64,000 bases of DNA from Arbacia lixula (lineage: Eukaryota > Echinodermata > Echinoidea > Arbacioida > Arbaciidae): positions 12,705,395 through 12,769,394 of the forward strand of contig OZ022577.1 in NCBI GenBank assembly GCA_963669155.1. The letters are read 5' to 3'. Of the stretch, positions 13,114 to 24,949 are shown one piece after another. The notes beneath the pieces were generated by a model. That model ran no database searches and was not told the DNA's origin. It saw only the letters and a program-made list of their open reading frames with translations. How positions within the stretch are numbered: the first letter of the stretch is position 1; the number at the start of each line of letters is the position of its first letter. A program made the position numbers and the translations under genes.

Positions 13114-13243
13114 CTTCACATTGCACGCCTTGTCTGAAGAGACCATAGAGTAGAGATCCACAATGGTCACAGAAGGTGGGCCTTCTGAAGTTGTGGAGGG
13201 AAAAGCGATGTGGAATATTGATGTTGAAGCGTTGTGACCCAAC
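13114..13243 (-). CDS. PRKCE: nPKC exon: first half of C1B
   Basis: The 130-nt exon follows a good pyrimidine tract ending CCTCCAG and leaves in phase 1 before GTAAAT. It reads [19 protein letters not shown], then [20 protein letters not shown], then VQCE. The His, Cys-X2-Cys and Cys zinc ligands are spaced as in typical C1 domains. Residue 22 counted from the first His is Tyr (SLLYGL), where novel PKCs normally have Trp; Tyr is the residue of conventional PKCs and goes with weak diacylglycerol binding. Just past the donor, in sense direction, is a run of about ten C. Confidence 0.96.
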
Positions 13244-14529
13244 CTGGAGGGGAAAAAAACAAGAAAGGAGATCAAATCCACATTCAAACAACAACTCAGA
13301 AATCTTGGAAAAATCATTTAATTCATTTTACCAGTTTAAATTTAATATACAGCACTCATTCACTGCCATGTATATTATATAATTCACACCACTTTTCCTC
13401 TTCTTTTGAAAATGAACAAATATGCTAGAATGTATTGATCAAAAGTTCAATTATAAGTAGACAATGTATTCTTGTTTCCTGCTTAGATAGTTACATATAT
13501 TCTGCAAACCCCTGTACTGGCATGCAAGGCAGTGACCATATTGCACTTCAACGGAAGAAGCACCTTGCACGAATCTCTCCTCCTTAATTTATTTTGGCAA
13601 TGCTGTTTTCAAACGTATACAGTTAGGATACAATGTGTATCCCTTCCATGCATACACAAGCCTACATACATACATAGAAACACACTGATTTTCTAATCGA
13701 CACCCAATCAAAAAACATACAGAATGGCTTAATTTCTATTTCCAACACACTTTATAACTCTGATGAGTAGGGGGAATATGCAATGAGGCTCTGTAGTGAT
13801 GAATTCTTTGCTTCTTGTGCATATTTGGCTGCGGATACATCAACTGGCCATGTCCTCATCAAATCCTCATTATCATTCACAAACTGTGTTCATAGGATAA
13901 TGATGTTTCATCTCTGGGCAAACTCCCCTAATCTTGTATTCAGCAATCTCCACCACTGGGGCTGAGGTGATAGAAGTCACTTCCATTAGAAGAATGATTG
14001 CGCAGTACTTCATTTCGACAGTTTAAATTAAACCATGTGAGTGATAATGAAAGCTTTTCTACTTGTTTTGTCATGCAGGAAGATATACGTTATTAGGGCA
14101 TGCACCCCCTCCCCCCAAAAAAAAGGGGGATGGGAGTGCATTAATAGCACGTTTACAGGTCACAAAATACAACTCTCCTTCCAAAGTCAAGGTCACTAAG
14201 TAAATGCTTACATTGAGATTTTATTTTAATAGCAATCAACAGATAATTTTCATACACTAAATTAAAAATTCATATGCATCATTAACTTCTGGAATAAATT
14301 TTGGTGAGAAAATCTCATACTAATAGTTTTAAAGCTGGAGAGAAATTCCTAAACTCCTCTAGAGAATACTGTTCACTGAGAGTGGGTCAACGGTCCCTGT
14401 GACACTTAGCTCTAGTAGACTGCAGACGGGCAGGGGCATTGCTTGGGCAAACATACAGTACCAGACAGCCTGACTGAGAGCAAGCCTTCTCTGATTAAAA
14501 TCTTCTCCAATGTCCTTGCTCTTCACATG

Positions 14530-14892
14530 ACAGTTTTGAAAGGTTCTCTCTCTGCCTATGTCTCTTTCTCTTTCCCCGTCTCTCTCTCTCTCTCTCTCTC
14601 TGTCTGTCTCTCTCTGTCTCTCTCAGTTCAACATTATCTCTTTCTCTCTCTATAAGTCTGTGTCTCTGTCTCTTTCTCTCTTTCTACCTCGCCCTCTCTT
14701 TGTTAATCCTTTTCTATACATCTCTTTGTTTTTATTGTTTGTATCTGTCTGTCTCCCTCTCTCTTTTTGCACTCCCTTCTGTTTCTCTTTCTTTCTCTCT
14801 CTCTCTCTCTCTCTGCCCCTTTCCCTCTCCCTCTTTCCTTGTCCATCCTCCTCACTTCATCTCTCACTCTCTCTCTTTCTCTCTCTCTCCCT
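14530..14892. repeat. CT-rich microsatellite region
   Basis: Several CT runs separated by degenerate pyrimidine sequence; the mariner relic is inserted at its right end. Confidence 0.92.
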
Positions 14893-15005
14893 TTTACAGA
14901 GGGGGGATCAAAGAGTAATGCCTCCATAGTCACCAAATCTTTATCATTGATCCGACGAACACCAAATTTACACAGATTATAGCCTAATGACTCTTCTACA
15001 TGGAA

Positions 15006-15603
15006 CTATTGTTCAACATAGTCACCATGTATTTCAATGCATTTACGCCGCTGTCGAACCCAGCCATCAAATCCGGCTTGGAAATACTCTGGAGCTTGCT
15101 TTCTGGCCCATGACCTAACAGATGACTTGACTTCATCCAAGTCTTCAAATGGGTAACCATGGAGACTTTCTTCCATTGGCCCAAACAGATAGAAGTCTGA
15201 AGGTGCCAAGTCAATGGTGGATGAGGTATCACAGACCACCCCATTTTGGCTATTGCCTGGGTTGTGAAAAAAGATGTGTGACCTTGCATTACCGTGATGG
15301 AGCTGTATGGAATGGATGTCTTTCAGTGGTCTCTTCTTCCTGATGGCTTCCCTCAGCTTACTTAGTGTAGTTACATATCTCACTGTTGACTGTGTGACCT
15401 CAGGCAAGAAGTCCGTGAGAATAACACCCTCTGTATCCCAAAACTTTGTAGCCATCGCCTTCTGATCTGGCAGGCTTTAATTTCCTGGGACGTGGTGAAA
15501 AGTTATGGCGCCATTGCTTGGATTGAACCTTACTCTTACAGGTATGCCCATGTCTCATTTCTAGTAACCATGTTTTGGAAGAGATCTTGTCCCTCAGCTT
15601 CAA
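15006..15603 (-). pseudogene. Mariner transposase fragment (minus strand)
   Basis: Two overlapping frames together match the middle and C-terminal part of a mariner transposase: a QWRHNFSPRPRKLK segment (15603-15400), then MATKFWDTEGVILTDFLPE and following residues (15455-15006), with DLAPSDFYLFGP and GDYVEQ at the end. A frameshift separates the parts. The N-terminal DNA-binding half and the first catalytic Asp region are missing, and the second catalytic Asp is replaced by Gly (LHHGNARSH in place of the usual HxDNARxH). The third Asp of PSD is kept. It is dead. Confidence 0.9.
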
Positions 15604-15751
15604 ATGCCCTGAGGAGCTCTTGGCACACCTCTACCTGCCACTGTTTATAAATTATGATGATAAACTTTCTAGAGATTTGAAGATTTGGTTGAAGTCAAAT
15701 CAGTTGTTAAGATATGGAATAGGGAAGGTTATGTTTAGTGGCTAAAATTAA

Positions 15752-15841
15752 GCGCCAGAATATTTCCAAGCTGGATTTGATGCTTGGGTTCAACAGTGGC
15801 ATAAATGTATCGAAAGACATGGTGATTATGTTGAACAGTAG
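15752..15841 (+). pseudogene. Mariner transposase C-terminal fragment (plus strand)
   Basis: Ninety bases read APEYFQAGFDAWVQQWHKC and then IERHGDYVEQ with a stop, closely matching the C-terminus of the minus-strand fragment but in the opposite orientation. It forms the right arm of the fold-back element. Confidence 0.88.
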
Positions 15842-16255
15842 TTCCATGTAGAAGAGTCATCAGGCTATAATCTGTGTGAATTTGGTGTTCGTTGGATCAA
15901 TGATAAAGATTTGGTGACTATGGAGGCATTACTTTTTAATCCCCCCTCGTATGTCCAGAATTATCATTGGACTATATTTTGATTGTGTTGTTGCACCAAG
16001 GTCTTGTTGCACTGCACACATGACATGCAATAATTCACGAAGCATCAACACCTAAACCTAAAAAAAATCATGTGATCTTGGAAAAAGAAGAGCAAACCTT
16101 ATTAATGGAGCCTTGAGCACATAAAGCAGTATAAATGATGCTAGCGCTGCCTTCACCGAACAGATTAATAACATGTTGACAGCGTAAACTAGGTCATAGT
16201 CTAGTTTGTCACCTTTATTGAATGGTTTCACATCTTACCTAGATCACCCAAGCGC

Positions 16256-16257
<2 letters not shown>

Positions 16258-16293
<36 letters not shown>

Positions 16294-16345
16294 ACCCCTC
16301 TCTCACACACACACACATATACACACACACACATACACTCTCAAT
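16258..16345. repeat. CT then CA microsatellite
   Basis: CT dinucleotides (about 16260-16287) pass into CACACA/TATACACA repeats to about 16338. Confidence 0.93.
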
Positions 16346-17039
16346 CTCCTTTATTTATCTCCTCTCTTTTATAGGTACTTCTTCCACTACTATTTATTTT
16401 CGTACTTGCCTGCCCTTCAGCCACTGCCACACACCCCTCTGTCATTTTCATGTTCACATTTCTTTCTCCCTTCTACACTCTTTCATCTCTTCATTCTTAC
16501 GTAAAATAAACTCATATATATCTATTATTTGATCATTTAAATTCTTTATCTTTTATTCTCTTATTCTACTTCTATTTCCAGTACATTTGCTTTATTTTTC
16601 TTTACACTTTGCTTCATGTACATATTGTTCAATAACATCATTGGCAGTTTATCACACTCGAGGTCTTCAAAAGGTTTACACAGGAAACATTTACAGACAC
16701 ACACAAAATGTATAGGAATATACAAACATGCCTGCATTCCTAATAAAATTGTGATCAAATCAAGCCCCACCTCTTGGCAAATTTTGATTACCTGAGCAGA
16801 AAACACATGGGTTTCTTGCATTGCCCTGAGGCTGTACAGGGCTGTGTCGAGGTGGGATCAAGTGACACACGCTGATAACATGCCCCTGAGTCCTGCAAAC
16901 TTAAGTGGCTTCATGCCATCATTTAAGCAGCAGTGACCAGCTCTTGTTGATACTTTGGCAGCACCGCTGATAAACCAGCAGACACACGATCGTGTTGACC
17001 TCCATCCCCACCTCTCTCCCCATCTTGTTGTTTATCTCT

Positions 17040-17041
17040 CC

Positions 17042-17080
<39 letters not shown>
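17040..17080. repeat. CT microsatellite
   Basis: Pure CT dinucleotide run in pyrimidine-rich DNA. Confidence 0.93.
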
Positions 17081-17083
<3 letters not shown>

Positions 17084-18275
17084 CATTCTCTTAATATGTT
17101 CATCATGACACACCTCATTTCTTTTAAAACATGTTATAACCAATGTTCCAATCCCTAGCCACCACCTTTTCTAATCAACCTATACCAGAATCCTACTTTC
17201 CTTTTTCTTTCCCCCTCTCTCTCCTTTCATTTCTACATATTATATCATTCCTCCTTTTCTTCTCATTCCCAAACTCCTCCCTTAATACTGATTTCTTGCT
17301 GTCATCTAAACACATGCTTTCTCTCTTTTTATATTTCTATGTCTCTTGCTCACCCCACCGCCTAATCTTTGCTCCCTTGTCCCTTTTCATTTTTATATAT
17401 TTCATGTCCTTCTTCCTTTTCTCTTTCATATCTGTCCGTCTCTCAGTCTGTACTTTGCAGGGCCAGGCCGGGCACATGCGAACAAGTGAGCGAGAAATAG
17501 AGAGGGGGATAAAGAGATAGACAAACAGGGGGTCAAGTGCGTGGGTGCGGCACCACGTACACGTACCTTACAGCAGACTTCACTCTCATGTACCACACTA
17601 AGCCCTCCTTCTACGAAACACGGGTCCCCCCCTTTGGGAGACGGTGTAATTGAATATTCTATGTCCATCCATGCCCGGCCATGCTCACCATACTGGTAAC
17701 ATGAAGAGAAAGGTGAAAGGTGTTCCCCTTGCATTGGCGGGAACGTGCCTGCAAAGGTGCTCACAACTGATTTCAAAGGAGATCATCGAACAGCTTGTTG
17801 AGCATGCAGATCCCTTGCATAATCGGCTCATACTAGTAGTTCTGTATTTGTTTGCATCCATCATTTTATACTTTGTAGTTATATTTGTGCAAATGACTTA
17901 TACTTAGGAAATGTCATTTCCTACTATACCATCAACCAGATGAACACACATACGATTAACCCGAGAAGCCCGATTTCAATTACTGAGCGTGACCCGCGCC
18001 GTACGATTTCATTTCCAGGAAACAGAAGACCGCGGCGTTGCCATCAGTAGGCGGTGCTTAGCGCGCGTTCCGCCAATAGAAAGAAAGCGCTCTCCGGATG
18101 AGCGATTTCCCTTCCTCGACGTCATTATGTAATGAATATTCATGAAAAACGACTGTCATTGAGGAATATTCATGTATTCTTGTTGTTTGACCAATGGCGT
18201 GCACCTCACGATCTCCGCATCGAAATCCATATTCATGAACAGCGGAGTTATGTCGTCGCAGCGGCCGTGATCACG

Positions 18276-18306
18276 GGGGGGGGGGGGGGGGGGGGGGGGA
18301 GGGGGG
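18276..18306. repeat. G run in TTAA element copy 1
   Basis: About 23 G followed by AGGGGGG; the corresponding run in copy 2 is shorter (about 28305-28319). Confidence 0.95.
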
Positions 18307-18414
18307 ACGAAGAAAAAGAAAAGGGCAAAAAAAATGAAAAGAAGACTGACAAATGAAGGAGAAAATAGTGAGAGAAGGGGTGAGGGAAAAAGACAAAGAA
18401 AAAATACAGAACAA

Positions 18415-18593
18415 CGAAGAAGAAGAAGAAGAAGAAGAAGAAGAAGAAGAAAGAAGAAGAAGAAGAAGAAGAAGAAGAAGAAGAAGAAGAAGAAGAAGAA
18501 GAAGAAGAAGAAGAAGAAGAAGAAGAAGAAGAAGAAGAAGAAGAAGAAGAAGAAGATGAAGAAGAAGAAGAAGAAGAAGAAGAAGAAGAAGAA

Positions 18594-18625
<32 letters not shown>

Positions 18626-18662
18626 TGAAGAAGAAGAAGAAAAAGAAGAAGAAGAACAAGAA
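18415..18662. repeat. Long GAA microsatellite
   Basis: Roughly 80 GAA units with a few interruptions, in copy 1 of the TTAA element. Copy 2 has only about a dozen units at 28376-28412. Purine-rich GAA tracts can form triplex DNA and are length-unstable. On the gene's sense strand it is a TTC polypyrimidine tract within an intron. Confidence 0.97.
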
Positions 18663-20997
18663 GCAGAAAGAGGGGGAGAAGAGAAATATTGAAAGAAATG
18701 AAGAAGGATAAGAGGAGAAAAAACGGAGAAGGAGGAAAAAAATGTTAAAAGAATACGAAGCAGACGCAAGGGAACTAGAAGAGGGGGAGGCGGGAGGGGG
18801 AAGAAAAAAAGGAAAACGGAGAGAAGAGAGAAGAAGAACGAGGAGGAGAAGAAGAAAAGCAAGGTAGAAAGGAAGAATAACGAAGAAGGAAAGCGGGAGA
18901 CGTAGAAGGAGGGAAAGGTAGAAGCAGCAGAATAAGAAGGAGAAGGAAAAGAATGATATCAAAAGGGATGACGAGAATAAGAAGAATAAAAAAGAAAGGG
19001 AAGAAGACAATAAAGAAGGAAATAGAGATGATAAAGAAGAAGGAGACGATGAAGAACAAGGAAAAGCAAGAGAAGTAAAAGATGGGGGAGTTGATGAGAA
19101 GAACAGCAAGAAAAGAAAGGGAAGGACAAGAAGAAGAGGGGGAGAAAGGGGAAGAAGCAACAGTAAAATAAGAAGATAAATTAGTCGATTATTCATCTTC
19201 CATGGGGATAAAGTTGGGGCGCATTTACGGAATAAGTATCCCTCCAAACCGTTTATGTGTCAAAAATGGAGGAGGGACATTCATCTGCGACCCCTCCCCC
19301 CTCTCTCTCTCTCCCTCTCTCTTTCACTCACTGGTTTACTGAAGATCAAATCTATTATTATCATTAGTTTGCATTACGGTCTATTACTTAATTGCTTTTT
19401 TATTTTGTTTAGAAAAGTGTTTAAAACTTTACATCACGGAAAAGGACGACGGGAAGAACCTAACTATGATTTATCAGTTTTCTATACCCATTCTCTCTCT
19501 ATTTTCCTCTCTTTTCCCTTTCGCCAACATTACCCCCTCCCTCTTTATTACTTACCATGCTCAAACAGTTGTGGTAAATTATTCTATACAAAAAGTTCCT
19601 TGTATTTCATTTCCCCTTTTCGTCAACCTGTGTCTCTCTCTCTGTCAATTTATTTGCCTCTACCAAATTTCCAAATTGAGGGGATAAAATTGCGAGCGAG
19701 CAAAATTTTTGATATTTTTACTAGAAAATCAAAATTTGTGATAGTAAAAACATAATATTCCGAAAAGAATATTCTTCACTCTTCTCGTTTTTGTTTTCTT
19801 TCTTGTTCGTGAATGATCTTGGGGGAAAGCACCCCAAGCTCCTTCGTCTTTACAGCACTGTCTGTACAGTTTATGATTGCGTATAACGGTGTAAAGGGAT
19901 GGATTAATGGTATAAAAGTTTGACAGTTATTGAAAGATAAACAAGTTGCTATTTGCAATCACATACCCACATCAATACATGTGTAATGGTATTTATTAAC
20001 ATTATCGAGGCCACATTGCACATACGTTACTCTACTGACACGCAGCGATTATCGACATCATTTATATTCGAAATTTCTGAGAAATTCACGATTTTGAGGG
20101 ACAGTTGGTCACGAATAAGATGCCACCTCCCCTGTAGAAGCCTCGCTTCGTCTTTGTGGAATATGTACGGGACATGGCATATTGTGGGCTCTGGCAGTGA
20201 GAGCGACTCTTCTTTTACCCAACACAAAGATACAACTTCAATATTTTTTTAAAAATTGTTACAACATTATCCAGTTTTATATTAACTTAGTGCAAGCTGC
20301 TCATGAGGTTCAGAGTAATGTTTATAATATATTCATCATGTGCATAGAGAAGGTGGCTTTATTGATTTTTAGAGGTTTAGAGTAATGTTTACAACCCAAC
20401 CATCATGGTGGCTTTGATCGAAACACCCAGGGATCTCTTCTATAGAAATTAATTCCTGTCCTGTTTATTGTGCTACGTACTTTGTAATGTTTTCAAAGGA
20501 CCCGCTCCGTAATTGACTATGGTTTGAAAATGGTTTGGGCGCGTCACTTCCTGTTCTTTCATAAAGAGGGTGCCCTTTCACTGGCTCCACAATAGTTTTT
20601 TTTTTCAAATTCAGCTGATAATGGACCATAGCCCTGCAGATACCAAAGAAAGATTAGAGCCTATGGCAGGCATATTCGTGTACATACATATGTAACATAT
20701 TTCAACATTACCTGGGTAACACCCAAGGCCCACATCTTTAGAAATTCACCCCACCCCTAAGGAGCTCATTACGCGCGCATGACCAATACATCCTGCTCTT
20801 TTGTAAACAAGGAACGTACCTCTCATAAGCTATGAAATGGGCCCCTTTCAAACTGAAAATGAACTTGGTACCATAAGAAAGCGTAGATCCTCTACTACAC
20901 ATGACCATCATACCGTTATTACCAGTCTACAAACAAGAGCGTTAGATGTGCATGCAAAATCATGTATACAGGAAGTGAAAGAAACAGGTGGAAGGGG

Positions 20998-21537
20998 TTA
21001 CTAAATAAGACAAATAAGTTCCCACTAATTCTTGTAAAATTATCCACTAAAAACGAATGTCACATTCGTTTGCCGCAATAAAGTCTCATTTTGACGAAAA
21101 TTTCAAAAAAAGAACCGTACACCTCCAGTGACGTCAGAAAAGTCAAAATTCCATAAATGCCAACGGCGTGAATAAAATGTTTTATTCACGCCGTTCAAAC
21201 AATACGTTACCAATGGGAACCCCAAAGCTTGCCCGAGGTTTGTCGAGTAGCAACAAACTAATAGATTCAAGTGCATTCCATCCATTGAATATGAATGACA
21301 AGATACAGGGGAATGCAATAATGTGCTACTACGCAGTTAGGGGGAAAGTTGTGAATACATTACGAAAATCGTATATTGTTGACTTCCGTACACGCCGTTG
21401 GCATTTGTACTTTTCTGACATCACTGGAAGTGTGCGTTTCTTCAAATTTTCGGCAAAATGAGACCTTATTGCGGCAAACAAATGTAAAATTCGTTTTTAG
21501 TGGATATTAGTGGGAACCTTTTTTTCTAATTTAGTAA
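20998..21537. mobile_element. Nested 540-bp inverted-repeat MITE, copy 1
   Basis: Left end TTACTAAATAAG with GTTCCCACTAAT and right end ATTAGTGGGAAC with TTAGTAA are inverted repeats, and the similarity continues inward about 150 bases on each side through CACTAAAAACGAA and TTTGCCGCAATAA. A perfect palindrome with 16-bp arms (AACGGCGTGAATAAAA, spacer TG) lies at 21162-21195. The same insertion is in TTAA copy 2, so it predates the duplication. Confidence 0.85.
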
Positions 21538-21544
21538 CCCTTTG

Positions 21545-22225
21545 AATCAGAGAGGTGTAAGGAATGGATTCAGCATGAAGTGTAATTCATTCCTACAACA
21601 GTCGCGTATATTGATATCACAATGGAATATTTTACGCATTTGGCTCTTTGATCGAGGGAGATCCGCCGACAAACATGGATGACAAATTTTGGATGCATTT
21701 AGAGGAATAAATATGCTGTATGCGCAGAAGATTTCAGAAGCACTTCATGTACTAAAGTGCATGTGCAGTAGTAGAACATCGTATAATGATGCGATTCTGT
21801 GAATTTCAGATTAAATGGTTCCGTTTTTTGATAAATCGAGAATAATGTCGAAAACATGTCAGAGAAATGCCTCCATATAGCACATTGGGCAATCATATTT
21901 CCTTACAAATATCTTGTAAATCGTTTATTGAGTGTTTCACCATCCATGGAAACCACCTCTATTTTATGTGCGGAAATGTCCGAAAAGTTACGGACCAAAT
22001 AATTTCTTCAATTTTATCAAAGTTTCCCTTCGTTAACCCCCAATCTAATTTCCAGTGTGTGTAATAAGATCAGCTATGAACTTTCAGCGAAGGCTGAACG
22101 GTTGACATATTTCTCAAACCAGATTTTCTTTTGTTATTCAGCAGGAGGCATTTGCTAATGAGAAATACGGCGTATTGTTTGAAACACCTGAATATCTTGA
22201 ATTTTTATGAGGCGGCGGTCATCAT
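21545..22225. repeat. 700-bp module, copy 1 (also in copy 2 and inverted at 51898-52590)
   Basis: From about GAGAGGTGTAAGGAATGGA to GGCGGCGGTCATCATAGATC. The same module occurs at about 31388-32075 and, reversed, at 51898-52590 outside any TTAA element. It is therefore an independent repeat family captured by the larger element. Confidence 0.8.
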
Positions 22226-23450
22226 AGATCAAAGGAATAAATAATAATGATAATAAAAACAGACACGGTGTAAGAATAAAATGTAAGATGCATTGAACAT
22301 CCCTCTAAAAAACATAAAATTCCCTCAAATTTATATAAACAATATTCCTTTGTTATACCATCATGTAAAAAGTTAAAACGATTTGAAATGTTTATATCAG
22401 CCATCGTTCAAGTTCTTATCTTGGGAAGTGCGCAAAAACCTGGCACAGAGAGCAAAGCGCGGGGGCACACAAAGAGTTAGCAAACAGAAATGCATTATCT
22501 TTTCATCGGGAATGTTCACACCCATGCAATACTTTTCTTCAATTAATTCCTGCTTTCAAAGTTATGGGATGGAATTATGTGCCTACAAAATCATTTGTAT
22601 CCGCTTATCGTTGATAATGATGTTTCATGCGAGATATTTTATGACACAAGTAGACATGGTAGATGGTGTTGATTTCCACTAAATATATATATATAAACTT
22701 CTTATTCCTATTATAACGGCATATTCAAATAGCATAAGACGTGTTACATGCACGTACCTAACATGCCTAAAGCCCCCCCCCCCCCCCTCCCTCCATCCAT
22801 CCCAGCCGCCATTGTAATAGCGTGGATCCGTCCTTTGAGAGTTTGAAAGTGATTTGAAGAAGTTTTCTTTAGACACAAAACACAGGAAGTTGAGCGCTGG
22901 GCACGCCCCGTTGAATTTCTATTGATAGTAGCATGATGGGCTATTGTCGTGTCATAAAGAGGCCCCAAATCATTTATTCATCCTCCGTTGACTAATTGTA
23001 AGCGGAGGGGGGGGGGGGAGGGGGACATTTACGGAGTGGATATCCGTTTATGTCTCTCTCCGTGAGCTTTTTGATATGTAAATGAGGGACATTTACGAAG
23101 CAGAACAGCTTTTTGATTGGTATTCCGCTCGGACATCAGGCGTCCCCGCGTTGAATATGCAAATGAGGACAATTCATGCCGAGGTCTAGTGGCAGCTTCG
23201 CTTTGATTGGCTGATTTTTCTTACACACAGGGCTGGTTACTAGGGCCAGTTTTCGAGACGAATTTCTGGAGAAATAATATCTTTATACGACATTTTCTAA
23301 AGACAAATCACATCTTTTGAGACGGAAACCGCCTTGAATAATAAGAATAATGTTTAGACTTTTGACTGATGTAAAAATTATGATCATTTTCAACGTAAAA
23401 CTGTGTTAAATGTTGGATAGAAAATGTCCTCAACATTACGCACCCGATGC

Positions 23451-23518
23451 ACGAGTTATCTCGTTCTTCGGATGTGAGTGTGGAAAAGCTAAAACGAGTT
23501 ATCTCGTTCTTCGGATGG
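23451..23518. repeat. Subterminal direct repeats at the right end of TTAA copy 1
   Basis: ACGAGTTATCTCGTTCTTCG is present twice (from 23451 and from 23494), just inside the GAACGGG end. The same pair is present at the right end of copy 2 (from 33050). Each contains CGAG and CTCG as a short inverted pair. This arrangement is typical of transposase-binding sites. Confidence 0.85.
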
Positions 23519-23528
23519 AACGGGTTAA

Positions 23529-23920
23529 GAGAAGAAGACAACAAGAAAGGATTATGAGGAGGAATAAAGAACAAAGAGAAAGAGGAACAATTCAAAGGAA
23601 AATATATACCAATGAAATGAATAAAGAAAAAGGGATAAATAGGAAAGATGAGAGGATGCAGCAGGAGAAGATGAATAAGCAAAACAATAATTTGATTTGA
23701 TTTGATTTGATTTATCAAAAAGAAAGTACGCAAGAAAAGAAAAGAAGAAGAAAGAAGATAAGAAAAGAAAAGAAAAGAAAAGAAGAAATATAAGAGGAAG
23801 AAATTACAAGAATCTACAGCGGGAATGGGAGATCAATAGAAAACACAACATGAGAAAGAGGAAGAGAAAGAAAAAAGGGAAGAGAAAGAGGAAGAGAATG
23901 AGAGAGCGGAAGAGAGTGGA
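23529..23920. repeat. GA-rich low-complexity sequence
   Basis: AGAA-rich DNA with a TTTGA pentamer run near 23690-23716, between TTAA copy 1 and the C1A exon. Charged frames here come from composition. Confidence 0.88.
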
Positions 23921-23933
23921 TGGTACAACTTAC

Positions 23934-24016
23934 ATCATTGACTCCTTCATCTTTGTGTCCTGGACAGCGGGTTATGATCTCCCCATGGCACCTTTTGTGG
24001 ACGACAACTGTACAAA
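23934..24016 (-). CDS. PRKCE: nPKC exon: end of C1A and C1A-C1B linker
   Basis: The 83-nt exon follows the acceptor TTGTTGTAG, enters in phase 1 and leaves in phase 0 before GTAAGT. It reads VCTVVVHKRCHGEIITRC, supplying the last four zinc ligands of C1A (Cys, His, Cys, Cys with the usual spacing), then the linker PGHKDEGVND. Vertebrate PKC-epsilon has a short actin-binding motif (LKKQET) at this linker; nothing like it is visible here. Beyond the donor in sense direction lies GA-rich simple sequence and then the end of the first TTAA element. Confidence 0.95.
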
Positions 24017-24949
24017 CTACAACAGAAGAACAGAAAATATCATCAAAACAGTGACAAGGAAATATAGACAAGAACAAAAACCTGTGGTTTGCTATGGTCA
24101 TGTGATTTTTTTTTTCCTGAAAGGTCACATTTAATCTATAATGCATAATGTCACTTATCTCCGTCTCTGAATTGTCCTTCTTGATGAATCTCTTAAGTGT
24201 CTCTGACATCAGAATTCCGCATTTATGTTGATACATCGCAAAAAAAAATCTTTTTACATTTTTGTGAATACTACTACGCCACCTTTTCACCAAATTGTCC
24301 AGCTCATGATATTGTGACATAGTTATGCACATAACTATTTCTTAAAATGACTACCTACAATTGTGCGTTCTAGCATTACAAGTTTGTAAACAATGCCAAA
24401 TCTTCCTTTCTTTCTTGGCATTGTTGAGACATTTCTGTGTTAGCAGGGATTATTCCTCTTACAAAGGTTTGGAGGTTGTATTGTGTAATAACATGTCATG
24501 CTATTGTAAGTTAAGGTAGTCATTATAATTACTACTTAGACACATAATTTAGTCTATTGTTCAATTTTTCTGCCTTTGTTGAATCATGATCAGGATGATA
24601 TTTGGAGGTAGAACTTAGCATTGTTGAAATAACTTAATTATACCTATAAACATTAAACATTTAATGGTTTTGTGATTGACATTGACAGTAATTTGCATCA
24701 ACAAAAGTCAACATGCATTATGTTGTTATGAGGCTATTAAAAGCAATATTGTCTATATCACTGAGTCTAACTAAACAGATAATCCTGAGACTTTAATGAA
24801 GCAATATATAAAGCTGTTTTGATTAATAAGTCAGCATATCAATGTCAATAAAATGTTTTTTGTAATGTATTAACAACTTATACTCGTGATAAGTATCATG
24901 GTATTACAATCACCTGTATCCAGTCATTTATTTTCAATTTCAATTTTAG

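Larger units (their letters stand above)
14897..15949. mobile_element. Fold-back mariner relic with two inverted 3' ends
   Basis: The element is flanked by TA (14895-14896 and 15950-15951), the target of Tc1/mariner transposons, and both ends show GAGGGGGGAT. The inverted similarity runs far beyond a normal terminal repeat: about 205 bases at the left (14897-15105) match the right end (15745-15949) in reverse, including the transposase C-terminal codons in each. It is thus two tail-outward mariner pieces forming a large hairpin, not a simple insertion. Transposase fragments are listed separately; neither could be active. Confidence 0.9.
17956..23528 (+). mobile_element. TTAA-flanked 5.6-kb non-coding element, copy 1
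   Basis: The element begins TTAA-CCCGAGAAG and ends GAACGGG-TTAA. TTAA target duplication and a terminal CCC are features of piggyBac-superfamily transposons, though the matching terminal sequence here is only CCCG/CGGG. A near-identical copy lies at 27991-33127 in the same orientation, which fixes both ends. No transposase frame is present; the long frames are poly-Lys/Ser/Phe products of a GAA tract. Inside are AATATTCATG and CCAATGG motifs near the left end, a GAA microsatellite, a nested 540-bp MITE and a 700-bp module shared with 51898-52590. It interrupts the intron between C1A and C1B and is probably non-autonomous. Confidence 0.85.
13244..23933 (-). other. 10.7-kb intron between C1A and C1B exons
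   Basis: Contains CT-rich DNA (14530-14890, 16255-16345, 17040-17080), a fold-back mariner relic (14897-15949), the first TTAA-flanked element (17956-23528) and GA-rich sequence (23529-23920). The pieces at 13300-14500, 15960-16250 and 16560-17030 show no recognised feature. Confidence 0.75.

Noticed and set aside
18156-19247. Long Phe/Ser/Leu-rich minus frame and poly-Lys/Arg/Glu plus frames
   Set aside because: They run through the GAA microsatellite and purine-rich DNA; composition alone keeps the frames open.
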